A stretch of DNA of 64,000 nt, taken from Pseudomonas sp. M47T1 (GTDB lineage Bacteria; Pseudomonadota; Gammaproteobacteria; Pseudomonadales; Pseudomonadaceae). A program made the position numbers and the translations under genes. Below the pieces are notes generated by a model. That model made no database searches, was not told the DNA's origin, and saw only the letters and a program-made list of their open reading frames with translations. Location: assembly GCF_000263855.1 (NCBI RefSeq), contig NZ_AJWX01000032.1, forward strand, positions 1-64,000, written 5' to 3'. Positions 43,817-51,901 of the stretch are shown here, in pieces (position 1 is the first letter of the stretch; each line of letters starts with the position of its first letter).

Positions 43817-44282
43817 TTACAGTTCACCTATCCGATCTAGCTCGCGCTTCAGTTCCTGCGGTGTGAGCGCCGAATGATCCAAGCTGAATAATGCCTCGAA
43901 ACGCTTTTTAATCTGGACGACGGTTGCGTTAAATGCGGCCTGGATTTCGCTGCCTGTTCCTTCAACATCGGAAGGATCGGCAAGCCCCCAGTGGCTTTTG
44001 ACAGCTAGCCCAAAATAGACCGGGCATGGTTCGCCTCCAGCCTTGTCACATACGGTTATCACCACATCCGGTGGTGAGTCCGAAAAGACCTCTGAGCCTT
44101 TGCTGTAGAGATCTGTGGTGTCGATACCCAGCGCTTGCAGAGTGCTCACGGCACGCGGATTCAACTTGCCGCTTGGGAAGCTGCCCGAACTGACGGAACC
44201 CGCTCGGGGCCAAGTGGTTGAACAACCCCTCCGAGAGAACGCTCCGGCAGCTGTTTGCCGTACACATAAATAGTACTTTCAC
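43817..44282 (-). pseudogene. arsC: arsC arsenate reductase, frameshifted
   Basis: ArsC of the thioredoxin-coupled, low-molecular-weight-phosphatase type. From GTG 44282 it reads KVLFMCTANSCRSVLSEGLF with the P-loop, then at about 44190 it leaves the frame. The other frame continues (SSGSFPSGKLNPRAVSTLQA; GSEVFSDSPPDVVITVCDK; CPVYFGLAVKSHWGLADPSD) to the stop at 43817. The resolving indel is near the FRQFG segment. The enzyme would be truncated after the first 30 residues. It lies 9 nt after arsB. Confidence 0.75.
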
Positions 44283-44291
44283 GGGTTTCTC

Positions 44292-45580
44292 CTAGACAGG
44301 GATGCTCAGCCGCAACGCCAGTGCTACCAGCGTTACCAGCAAGATAGGAAGGGTGAGGATGCTGCCGACTTTGAAGTAGTAGCCCCAGGTGATGCGGATA
44401 TTTTTCTGCGCCAGCACATGCAGCCACAGCAACGTGGCCAGGCTTCCGATTGGCGTGATCTTTGGGCCGAGATCGCAACCGATGACGTTGGCGTAGATCA
44501 TGGCCTCACGTACCAGTCCCGTAGCGTCGCTGCCCTGAATGGACAGAGCGCCGATAAGCACACTCGGCATGTTGTTCATGATCGAGGACAACAGCGCAGC
44601 GGTGATACCGGTGCCCAAGGTAGCGGCCCATAGGCCATGCTCGGCAAATATGTTCAACAGCGCCGAGAGCGAGTCGGTTAGCCCGGCATTGCGCAGGCCG
44701 TAGACAACCAGATACATCCCCAGCGAGAACACGACGATTTGCCAAGGCGCATGCTTGATGACCTTTCGGGTGGAGATGATGTGGCCTTTTCCAGCAATGA
44801 TCAGCAGGATCACCGCACACGCAGCAGCAACGACGCTGATGGGGATGCCTAACGGCTCCATTGCGAACAGGCCAACCAGCAGCAGGCCAAGTACCCACCA
44901 GCCAGCAATGAAGGTCGCCCGGTCACGAATCACCGCCGCTGGGGCCTCAAGTTGATCCGCGTCGTACTGGGCGGGAATGTCCTTGCGATAGAACATCCAG
45001 CGCATGAACAGCGTCGCGGCCACCGCCACCAGGTTCACTGGCCACATCACCGAGGCGTACTCACCAAAACCCACGCTGAAAAAGTCAGCTGAAACAATGT
45101 TGACCAGATTCGACACGACCATGGGCAGACTGGCGGTATCCGCGATGAAGCCCGCGGCCATCACGAACGCCAAGGTCGATGCAGGACTAAAGCGCAGCGC
45201 CGTCAGCATCGCGATGACGATTGGGGTCAGAATCAGTGCGGCTCCATCATTGGCGAACAGTGCCGAGACGGCTGCACCGAGCAGGATCACAGCGCAAACA
45301 GGCGTCCGCCTATGCCCTGACCCCAGCGAGCAACATGTAGCGCCGCCCATTTGAAGAATCCCGCTTCATCGAGCAGCAAACTGATGATGATCACAGCAAT
45401 GAAGGTCGCGGTAGCGTTCCAGACGATGTGCCATACAACCGGCACATCCCCTAGGCTCACCACGCCCGTCAGCAGTGCCAGAACGGCACCCGCTGCTGCG
45501 CTCCAGCCGACGCCTAAGCCCCTTGGTTGCCAGATAACGAGCACGAGAGTAACTATGAAAATCGACGCAGCGATGAGCAT
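44292..45580 (-). pseudogene. arsB: arsB arsenite efflux pump, frameshifted
   Basis: ArsB, the twelve-segment arsenite/antimonite antiporter. The N-terminal frame (ATG 45580, MLIAASIFIVTLVLVIWQPR) runs to GIGGRLFAL and a TGA. The second frame takes over with VILLGAAVSALFANDGAALI and continues through MNNMPSVLIGALSIQGSDAT, GCDLGPKITPIGSLATLLWL to the end. One missing G at 45290/45291 (GCTGTGATC instead of GCTGGTGATC) explains it. As read, only the first quarter of the protein is made. Confidence 0.78.
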
Positions 45581-45602
45581 GGGTATATTCCAGATCAGGA
45601 GG

Positions 45603-45953
45603 TCAGCAGCAGGAGGCTTGGCGCACGGGTCGGTCCTCCATGCAAGCCAGCCGTCCTTGATGATCATTCACCCAGGACTGGTGGGCTTGTGTGGTGACAT
45701 TCAGAACATCCAGCGCCCACTGTTCAAGCTCCGGATGTAGCCGGTAGTAAACCCACTGCCCCTGCCTGCGATCCGCAAGTAACCCGCAGGCACGCAGCTG
45801 AGCCAAGTGCCTTGAAACCTTCGACTGGTTGTCCTGCAGTGCCCAGATCAACTCGCACACGCACAGCTCACCCTCAGCCGAAAGCATGAGCATGATCCGA
45901 GCGCGCGTCTCGTCCCCAAGGCATTTGAAGAATGTGTGTGGTGCCAGGCTCAT
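45603..45953 (-). CDS. arsR: ArsR-family arsenic repressor
   Basis: A 116-aa ArsR/SmtB repressor. It has KCLGDETRARIMLMLSAEGE, the metal site ELCVCELIWAL (CxC), the recognition helix DNQSKVSRHLAQLRACGLLA and the RQGQWVYYRL wing. The C-terminus is Cys-containing (RLACMEDRPVRQASCC). ATG 45953 begins with MSLAPHTFFKCLG; upstream in-frame starts are in the operator. It is the first and, among the typical ars genes, the only intact one, and should repress its own operon until arsenite binds. Confidence 0.88.
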   Translation of the reverse strand: MSLAPHTFFKCLGDETRARIMLMLSAEGELCVCELIWALQDNQSKVSRHLAQLRACGLLADRRQGQWVYYRLHPELEQWALDVLNVTTQAHQSWVNDHQGRLACMEDRPVRQASCC

Positions 45954-46010
45954 AGCAATTGCCCTGCATATGTGGATAACCGAATATTCAAATGTAACCA
46001 CATTCAGCCC
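45954..46010 (-). promoter_or_regulatory. Probable arsR promoter/operator
   Basis: AT-rich sequence directly upstream of arsR with GAATATTCGGTTATCC (45981-45996 region, read on the minus strand) and CATATG, similar in style to ArsR-type operators. No experimental or comparative support was available. Confidence 0.4.
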
Positions 46011-46117
46011 GCTTGCACAAATGCCCGTGACGGGAATTAACAATAGGGATCAATGCTCACCGGTAGACCACGGGGCAACGACACGAAGGGTTAGCATTCG
46101 CCTCAGCACGCGAGCGG

Positions 46118-46139
46118 TGGTTTGATGTTCGAATGAATG
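46118..46139. repeat. Imperfect direct repeat, copy 1
   Basis: A 22-nt sequence (TGGTTTGATGTTCGAATGAA then TG) matching copy 2 at 46781-46802 at 19 positions. The pair brackets a stretch without recognised genes. Confidence 0.45.
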
Positions 46140-46413
46140 CTCGCTGAACGGGATTTTGGATTCAGTACGCTAAGTATAATGGCAGGATAGGCGCTTGAAA
46201 CTATGAAGGGCACGCTAAAGCGGGCTGGTTTCGCGCCGACTAAACGTAGAGCTTTCGATCTGGTGACACTGCCGTCATTGGTCGCGCACTTAGCTTGTCA
46301 TTGGGGTCGAATGCCAGTAGGTGGTCAGTGCGAATGCAATCAACTGTCAGCAGCTATGGAATTAGGTGTTCGGATTTTAGGTAATTTTGCAGTTGGAGGT
46401 GCAAATCACCATC

Positions 46414-46563
46414 ATGAACAGCCTTCCGCGAACCCTGAAGACGCCGCTCGTCTTTGTGGCCGCCTACACTGCGGACGGTACGAAGGCGAGCATGGTGGAG
46501 GAAAGTATCGAAATCCTGAAGCTAATCAACAGGGGCCAAAGCATCGGCCCCTTGAAAAAGTGA
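46414..46563 (+). CDS. Possible 49-aa peptide
   Basis: A short open frame, MNSLPRTLKTPLVFVAAYTA at the start and VEESIEILKLINRGQSIGPL near the end, closing in KK. It has the look of a real C-terminal or small protein (regular amphipathic helix, charged end) but no recognised family, and GGAGG lies rather far upstream. Confidence is low. Confidence 0.25.
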   Translation: MNSLPRTLKTPLVFVAAYTADGTKASMVEESIEILKLINRGQSIGPLKK

Positions 46564-46780
46564 AGTCACTGCGAGACGCAACGTGAGTTGTGTCGAAGTC
46601 GTACGGGTGGAAGCCGTAATGATGGATTACGCGACGAGTATCGCGGCCGGTGACAACGCCAAAGCACTGGTTACGGCTGAAAACCATCGGCCTTGCAGAC
46701 CAGGTTCGCGGTAGAAAACGTGCCCCCACAGAGGGTAGCTGAAGGGGGCTGATACTCGCGTACCATCGGCCAATCGCCTA
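46564..46780. other. Unassigned stretch
   Basis: No convincing gene. A GCCCCC/GGGGGC stem with an internal loop is visible at about 46720-46750. This and the preceding 46044-46413 stretch differ in base content from the ICE on either side. Confidence 0.35.
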
Positions 46781-46802
46781 TGGTTCGATGTTCTAATGAC
46801 TG
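46781..46802. repeat. Imperfect direct repeat, copy 2
   Basis: TGGTTCGATGTTCTAATGACTG, the partner of the repeat at 46118. It lies 34 nt before the next ICE-type gene, so it may mark the right edge of the inserted cargo. Confidence 0.45.
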
Positions 46803-46835
46803 GGCCGCCTTGGCCAACTGCTGGAATTCATTACA

Positions 46836-47084
46836 ATGAACGACGAGTTTGAACGCGTTACCGATAGCATGCGAGATCGTGCGATGCGACTTCGCGATGG
46901 TGTGCTACAGGCGCCCGGTGATCGCCGGCGACTCAAGTCGTTGAGGCTTTGGTTGCGTCAGGATGACCGCCATCGGCTCGCGCTCAGGGAATTGCGGCAG
47001 CTCATGGAAATCGTCCCGGATGATCCTGTGGGGCTGCTGAATCGGATGGTCTCCCGTCTGCCCCCGCTGCCGGCTCTCCATTGA
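46836..47084 (+). CDS. Small protein with FecR-N/DUF4880-like motif
   Basis: An 82-aa protein. The centre (LKSLRLWLRQDDRHRLALRE, then LRQLMEIVPDDP) parallels the 22199 protein of this ICE at the pattern L..L..WL.Q...HR.A.REL.Q....V..DP. It resembles only the short DUF4880 part of FecR-like anti-sigma factors. No Shine-Dalgarno consensus was seen at ATG 46836. It precedes the RAQPRD gene. The function is unknown. Confidence 0.6.
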   Translation: MNDEFERVTDSMRDRAMRLRDGVLQAPGDRRRLKSLRLWLRQDDRHRLALRELRQLMEIVPDDPVGLLNRMVSRLPPLPALH

Positions 47085-47203
47085 GCATCACCGCTACACC
47101 GAAAGCCCTGCCTCCAATTCGATAGCCCTGTATTCGATTAAACGAATGCTTGCGACTCCCCATTCCAAGAGCCTAGGTCCCAGTCTTATCTGAGATCTGT
47201 CTC

Positions 47204-47530
47204 ATGCCTGCTCTGAAGCCCCGAACCGTGCTACTCAGCCTCGTTGCGATGGCATCGCTCAATGCGCTGGCGTATGCCGGCGATGAGCGCGCAGAGCTGG
47301 ATCTCATCATTCAGCAAATCCGAGCGATCAATCAGATCGCGCAGCGTGCCGACCAATCGTCGAACTCGACTGCGCGCTACCGATTTGACTACCCCCGGTT
47401 CCGCCACGACCTTCAGCGTATCGAGGCAGGTCTCCAGGACTATCTATCCCCACGCCGTGCCCAACCTGCCGATCCCACCGAACTGATCGGCGACTACACC
47501 ACCGAGCCCGCCCGCGAGTCATCGCCATGA
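47204..47530 (+). CDS. RAQPRD-family ICE protein
   Basis: A 108-aa secreted protein. A signal peptide (LLSLVAMASLNALAYAG) is followed by LDLIIQQIRAINQIAQRADQ and the diagnostic YLSPRRAQPADPTELIGDY. It matches the RAQPRD family (TIGR01690), found in this transfer cluster. Its usual upstream partner, PFL_4697, is 11.9 kb away at 34588. It opens the PFL_4701-4706 operon and overlaps the next gene by ATGA. Confidence 0.85.
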   Translation: MPALKPRTVLLSLVAMASLNALAYAGDERAELDLIIQQIRAINQIAQRADQSSNSTARYRFDYPRFRHDLQRIEAGLQDYLSPRRAQPADPTELIGDYTTEPARESSP

Positions 47531-47766
47531 GCATGACTGAGGCACAAACCGCCGCCTTCCAAGGCGCCGCCGGCTATACCCCGCAACTGAGCTCCGGGCT
47601 CTGGATTTCGCTGACGCTGGTGATCGCGCTGCTGTGGTGTGGCTGGGCGTTGTGGACCGGCTACCGTGGCTGGACGGCGGGTCATGTGAGTTTCGGGGCA
47701 CTGGGTGGCAGCGCCGCCCGGGTGTCCGTCGCATTGTTGGTCCTGATGTTTTTCACGTTGTCCTGA
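47527..47766 (+). CDS. ICE protein, PFL_4701 family
   Basis: A 79-aa membrane protein of the PFL_4701 (TIGR03758) family, with two hydrophobic segments (LWISLTLVIALLWCGWALW and SAARVSVALLVLMFFTLS) separated by YRGWTAGHVSFGALGG. It may be a pilin-like or channel component. It overlaps the RAQPRD gene. Confidence 0.82.
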   Translation: MSMTEAQTAAFQGAAGYTPQLSSGLWISLTLVIALLWCGWALWTGYRGWTAGHVSFGALGGSAARVSVALLVLMFFTLS

Positions 47767-47784
47767 TGCCCTGGAGGTAATGCC

Positions 47785-48162
47785 ATGATCCCCACCGTCC
47801 TCAACACTGCGCTGATCAAATCCCGCTACACACAAGCCAAGCAGCAGGCTTTCGGTTTGCTCCTGATTCTGGGGTCGGGCATGGCGTCCGCTGCCTTACC
47901 GGCGATGGAGGCGCCCTCTCGCGGCGAAGGCGGCGGCCTGATTGAGACCATCAAGAACTACGCCTATGACGGCGGCATCATGATCGGGCTGCTTATTGCC
48001 GTTCTGGCCTTTCTGGGGGTCGCCTGGCACTCCCTGACGGTCTACGCCGATGTGCAAAACCAGCGCAAGACCTGGAAGGATCTGGGCGCGGTGGTCGGGA
48101 TCGGCGCTCTGTTGGTGGTGATCATTCTCTGGTTCCTCGACAAAGCCGCCACCATTCTGTGA
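47785..48162 (+). CDS. ICE membrane protein, PFL_4702 family
   Basis: A 125-aa protein of the PFL_4702 (TIGR03745) family. It has a signal-like N-terminus (LLLILGSGMASAALPAM), a Gly-rich turn and two membrane segments (GIMIGLLIAVLAFLGVAWHS and GIGALLVVIILWFL). The size and arrangement are those expected of a TraA-like pilin. The ribosome site GGAGG precedes ATG 47785. Confidence 0.82.
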   Translation: MIPTVLNTALIKSRYTQAKQQAFGLLLILGSGMASAALPAMEAPSRGEGGGLIETIKNYAYDGGIMIGLLIAVLAFLGVAWHSLTVYADVQNQRKTWKDLGAVVGIGALLVVIILWFLDKAATIL

Positions 48163-48169
48163 GGCCCAC

Positions 48170-48571
48170 ATGAGTGACGATATCGCTCGCCTGGCAGATG
48201 GCACCTTGAGCTTCCTGCCAGAGCGTTTGAACCGCGATCCTGCCGTACTGCGCGGGCTCACCAACGACGAGATGTGGGTGTCGTTGGGTGCCGGCGCAGT
48301 GATCGGCCTTGTTTTCGGCGTGCCGCTGGCGATCGTCACCGCGTCGATCGCAATAGCGCCCACGGGAATGATCGTCGGCATGGCGACCATCCTCTTGGTC
48401 AGCGGCACCCTGCTGCGCCGTGCCAAGCGTGCACGCCCTGAGACCTGGCTGTACCGCAACCTGCAATGGCAGTTGGCAATTCGTTGGCACATCGGCCAGG
48501 AGGCACTGGTAATCCATTCCGGCCCTTGGACGGTTCGCCGTACGCGCCGCCTGCGAGGACCCAGACCATGA
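48170..48571 (+). CDS. ICE protein, TIGR03750 family (TraL-like)
   Basis: A 133-aa protein of the TIGR03750 conjugative-transfer family, small and with two membrane segments (GAVIGLVFGVPLAIVTASIA and GMATILLVSGTLL). It resembles TraL of F-type systems, a channel assembly protein. The C-terminus is very basic. It overlaps PFL_4703 by ATGA. Confidence 0.8.
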   Translation: MSDDIARLADGTLSFLPERLNRDPAVLRGLTNDEMWVSLGAGAVIGLVFGVPLAIVTASIAIAPTGMIVGMATILLVSGTLLRRAKRARPETWLYRNLQWQLAIRWHIGQEALVIHSGPWTVRRTRRLRGPRP

Positions 48572-49209
48572 GCCGATTCCGCAACAAGGTGGATGCCCAG
48601 CAGGCCCATATCATCAGTCTACGCATGGGGGTGATTGCGCTGACCCTCGTGTGCGCCGGCCTGTGGTATGGCTGGCAGTCTGCGCCGACCTCGCTGACGG
48701 TGCATGTGCCGCCGGACCTGCGCTCAGGCAGCACGCGCAAATGGTGGGACGTGCCTCCCGAGAACATCTACTCGTTTGCGCTGTACATCTTCGGCCAGCT
48801 CAACCGTTGGCCCACGGATGGTGAAGCTGATTATCAACGCGCCATCTATGCCTTGCAGTCCTACCTGACCCCTTCGTGCAGAACATTTCTGGAAGGCGAC
48901 TTCGAGTTTCGCAAGGCCGCCGGCGAACTGCGCGATCGAGTGCGGGGGGTTTATGAAGTGCTTGGCCGCGGGTACAGCGACGATCCCGAGTTGCGGGTCG
49001 CCCAACTCGACGCAGATTCCTGGTTGGTGAAACTGGATCTGAACGCCGACGAGTATTACGCGGCGGAACCGGTAAAGCGCGTTGTGGTGCGTTATCCATT
49101 GCGGGTCATCCGCTTTGACATCGATCCGGAGCGGAACAAGTGGGGCCTGGCACTCGACTGTTACCAAGGCACACCACAGAAGCTGATATTGCCGGGAGGT
49201 GATTCATGA
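48568..49209 (+). CDS. ICE protein, PFL_4703 family (TraE-like)
   Basis: A 213-aa protein of the PFL_4703 (TIGR03746) family. One N-terminal membrane segment (GVIALTLVCAGLWYGWQSA) is followed by a periplasmic domain with PPDLRSGSTRKWWDVPPENI, YSFALYIFGQLNRWPTDGEA and LTPSCRTFLEGDFEFRKAAG. It corresponds to TraE/VirB8-like assembly factors. Overlaps both neighbours. Confidence 0.83.
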   Translation: MSRFRNKVDAQQAHIISLRMGVIALTLVCAGLWYGWQSAPTSLTVHVPPDLRSGSTRKWWDVPPENIYSFALYIFGQLNRWPTDGEADYQRAIYALQSYLTPSCRTFLEGDFEFRKAAGELRDRVRGVYEVLGRGYSDDPELRVAQLDADSWLVKLDLNADEYYAAEPVKRVVVRYPLRVIRFDIDPERNKWGLALDCYQGTPQKLILPGGDS

Positions 49210-50021
49210 ACCCACATTCGTGGCGCGCTCTGCTAGCGCTGTGCCTGGGGATCAGCACTGGCGCCCAGGCCGTCGAGGTCAAACAATGGGACCGCCTGCC
49301 GATCGCCGTACCCCTCATCGTCGGACAGGAACGCATTATTTTTGTCGACCAGGACGTCCGGGTAGGCCTGCCGGGGGGCATTGCCGGCAAGCTGCGAGTG
49401 CAGTCGATCGGAGGCACGGTGTATCTGCTGCCGTCTGACTCGATCGGGCCAACGCGGCTCCAACTGCAATCGATCAGCACCGGCGAAATCATTTTGCTGG
49501 ATGTGGACGCTCAACCCGGCGAGCGCGCTTTGGAACCCATTCAAATCGCGACCACATCTTCGGCCACTGAAGCCGATGGAACAGGTAGATCCGAACGTCC
49601 ACCGCAGCGTACGCCCGTTCCCGTCGCCCTGACCCGTTACGCCGCCCAAAACTTGTATGCGCCCTTGCGCACAGTCGAACCGCTTCCCGGCGTTCGACGT
49701 ATGACGTTGAAGGTCCCCATCGATTTGCGCCATTTGCTTCCCACCCAACACGTTGCGATCACCCCGCTGTCCGCCTGGCGACTCGATGACTTCTGGGTAA
49801 CCGCCGTGAAGATCAAGAATCTAAGCCTTCAGGTTATCGAGCTGGATCCGCGCGAACTGCAAGCTGAATTGTTCGGTGCTGCTTTCCAACACTCGACACT
49901 GGGTCGATCCGGGACCGCCGAAGACACCACCGTCGCCTATCTGGTTACGCGCGGCAGTGGCCTGGATCAAGCCGTTCTGCTGCCACCGACCCCGCCTGCA
50001 GGTGACGACCATGAAGGCTAA
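49206..50021 (+). CDS. ICE protein, PFL_4704 family (TraK-like)
   Basis: A 271-aa secreted protein of the PFL_4704 (TIGR03749) family, with a signal peptide (LCLGISTGAQAVE) and a beta-rich body (VEVKQWDRLPIAVPLIVGQE, LRVQSIGGTVYLLPSD, LTRYAAQNLYAPLRTVEPLP). It probably corresponds to TraK/VirB9, a component of the outer-membrane core. It overlaps PFL_4705 by 11 bp. Confidence 0.83.
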   Translation: MNPHSWRALLALCLGISTGAQAVEVKQWDRLPIAVPLIVGQERIIFVDQDVRVGLPGGIAGKLRVQSIGGTVYLLPSDSIGPTRLQLQSISTGEIILLDVDAQPGERALEPIQIATTSSATEADGTGRSERPPQRTPVPVALTRYAAQNLYAPLRTVEPLPGVRRMTLKVPIDLRHLLPTQHVAITPLSAWRLDDFWVTAVKIKNLSLQVIELDPRELQAELFGAAFQHSTLGRSGTAEDTTVAYLVTRGSGLDQAVLLPPTPPAGDDHEG

Positions 50022-51522
50022 CGCACTGCTGAAGTGGCTCGTACCAGGCGCCCTGGTGGCCGTGGTGCTGATTATTCTCCGCTCCTGGGTCAGCGATGCC
50101 CCAACCTCCAGCTCTACCGTCTCAGCGGAAGCGGAGCCGGTGCAACTGACCGCTGACCAAGCGAAGTCCCTGGGCATCGCCGGTGACACCCCCCGCGACA
50201 CGGTCGCAACGCTGGTGGGACAGGTCAAAGCGATGCGCACCGAGATGCTGTCACTCAAGAAAAGCAACGACTCCCTGCAATCGGAGAACAATCGTCTGCG
50301 CACACGCGAAGGCAGCATCGATACCCGTATTCAATCAGCACTCGGCAGCGTGACACAGCAGGTCAGCGAGGAGCGCAAGCAAGCCGATGCGGCACGCCAG
50401 AAAGCCGAGCAGGACAACCGCGAGGCCAAGTCTTTGTTATCCCAGTTGAAGGATCAACTCTCCGGATTGGGGGGAAAGAACGATGATCTGCCTGTGGGAT
50501 TTGGCCTCGAGCCCGGCGATGGGGACCGATTCAAGTCAGCGGCCAGCGAGAATGATGCCATGCGCTGGGTCGAACCCTCGGACAGAGCCGCTTCCGCCAA
50601 GCCCAGCGAGGGCTCGACTGCGCTGTCCAACCTTCCCTCGCAGTTCAAGCTCGACGGGTTGAAAGACAACGCCATCAATCGTGGCCAAAAACAACTCCGC
50701 GCCAGCTCGAAGGGCGAGCGCGACCTGGACGGCAAGACCGACCGCACCGAGGACGCCCGCCCCGTCTACACCATTCCCGAAAACTCGACCCTCATGGGAT
50801 CGGTGGCGATGACCGCACTGATCGGCCGGGTGCCAGTGGACGGTACCGTCAACGACCCTTACCCCTTCAAGGTGCTGGTCGGGCCGGAGAACCTCACTGC
50901 TAATGGCATCGATCTGCCCGACGTGGCAGGGGCGGTCATGAGCGGGACCGCTTCTGGTGATTGGACGCTTTCATGCGTACGCGGACAGGTCGAGTCGATT
51001 ACCTTCGTTTTCCACGACGGGACGGTGCGCACCGTCCCGCAGCCGCAAGCAGTGGTCAACCGCAACACGGCCTCAACACAGTCCAGCAGCACCGAAAAAA
51101 TCCGCGGAGGCCTGGGCTTTCTTTCGGATCCTTATGGCATCCCCTGCATCGCCGGCGAACGCCGCTCCAACGCGCAGCAATATCTGGGCAGCCAGAGCCT
51201 GATCACCGCCGCCGGCGCCGGACTGGCCTCGGTGCTGAGTAATGAGCAGAACAGCACCAGCGTGATCAGTTCAGGCAGCACGGCGCTGGGCATGTCTCAA
51301 AGCAACGGCAACAGCGCTTTGAACTCGGTGCTCAGCGGTGGCATCAGCGATATTCGCGAGTGGGTCAACAAGCTATACGGCGAAGCCTTTGCCGCGGTTT
51401 ATGTGCCGCCTTCCGCCAAGGTCGCGCTGCACCTGGACCATGAGATCGCAATCGACTACGAGCCCAAGGGCCGGAGGGTGAACCATGAAAGCACATCGGT
51501 TTCGTCACTGGATCTCGACTAG
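50011..51522 (+). CDS. ICE protein, PFL_4705 family (TraB-like)
   Basis: A 503-aa protein of the PFL_4705 (TIGR03752) family. An N-terminal membrane anchor (LKWLVPGALVAVVLIILRS) is followed by a long coiled coil (about 60-150), a Ser/Lys-rich linker and a periplasmic TraB/VirB10-like domain with YTIPENSTLMGSVAMTALIG, VDGTVNDPYPFKVLVGPENL and IAGERRSNAQQYLGSQSLIT. It spans the envelope and links the inner-membrane ATPases to the outer core. ATG 50011 lies within the 3' end of PFL_4704. Confidence 0.84.
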   Translation: MKANALLKWLVPGALVAVVLIILRSWVSDAPTSSSTVSAEAEPVQLTADQAKSLGIAGDTPRDTVATLVGQVKAMRTEMLSLKKSNDSLQSENNRLRTREGSIDTRIQSALGSVTQQVSEERKQADAARQKAEQDNREAKSLLSQLKDQLSGLGGKNDDLPVGFGLEPGDGDRFKSAASENDAMRWVEPSDRAASAKPSEGSTALSNLPSQFKLDGLKDNAINRGQKQLRASSKGERDLDGKTDRTEDARPVYTIPENSTLMGSVAMTALIGRVPVDGTVNDPYPFKVLVGPENLTANGIDLPDVAGAVMSGTASGDWTLSCVRGQVESITFVFHDGTVRTVPQPQAVVNRNTASTQSSSTEKIRGGLGFLSDPYGIPCIAGERRSNAQQYLGSQSLITAAGAGLASVLSNEQNSTSVISSGSTALGMSQSNGNSALNSVLSGGISDIREWVNKLYGEAFAAVYVPPSAKVALHLDHEIAIDYEPKGRRVNHESTSVSSLDLD

Positions 51523-51901
51523 CCTGCTACTGGTATTTTTGGCTGGATGCTCTACCGACAAGGAAGCCATGCTGTCCCACGGAGAGCAGACCATGATGGA
51601 TATTTGGAACAGTGCTGGATCTGTCGGCACCCAGCAGCAGTTGTTCGATGCACGCAGCGCGCTAAGACGCCCGCTGGTGGATCCTTCCTCAAATGCCAGT
51701 GAGCAGGCCAGTTACACCCGCACAGCTCAAACCGAAATTTACAATCTATTCCCTCGGCTGCCCAATCCGGACCTGGTGCTCTATGTCTATCCGCACCTGA
51801 GCGGCTCCGAGCAGGCGCCGGTGCCGGGGTACTCGACGGTGTTTCCGCTCTATCGGACGGTGCAGTATGCGCAGCCCGGCGAACGCGTGGATGACCTGTG
51901 A
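51485..51901 (+). CDS. ICE lipoprotein, TIGR03751 family (TraV-like)
   Basis: A 138-aa lipoprotein of the TIGR03751 conjugative transfer family. The lipobox is LLLVFLAGCSTDKEAM, and the body has AQTEIYNLFPRLPNPDLVLY and VYPHLSGSEQAPVPGYSTVF. It likely acts as TraV/VirB7 in the outer-membrane core. The start lies 38 bp within PFL_4705. Confidence 0.83.
   Translation: MKAHRFRHWISTSLLLVFLAGCSTDKEAMLSHGEQTMMDIWNSAGSVGTQQQLFDARSALRRPLVDPSSNASEQASYTRTAQTEIYNLFPRLPNPDLVLYVYPHLSGSEQAPVPGYSTVFPLYRTVQYAQPGERVDDL

Noticed and set aside
46203..46586. A 127-codon frame
   Set aside because: No ribosome site, irregular composition and no family resemblance; a 49-codon frame in another phase looks more protein-like, and even that is weak.
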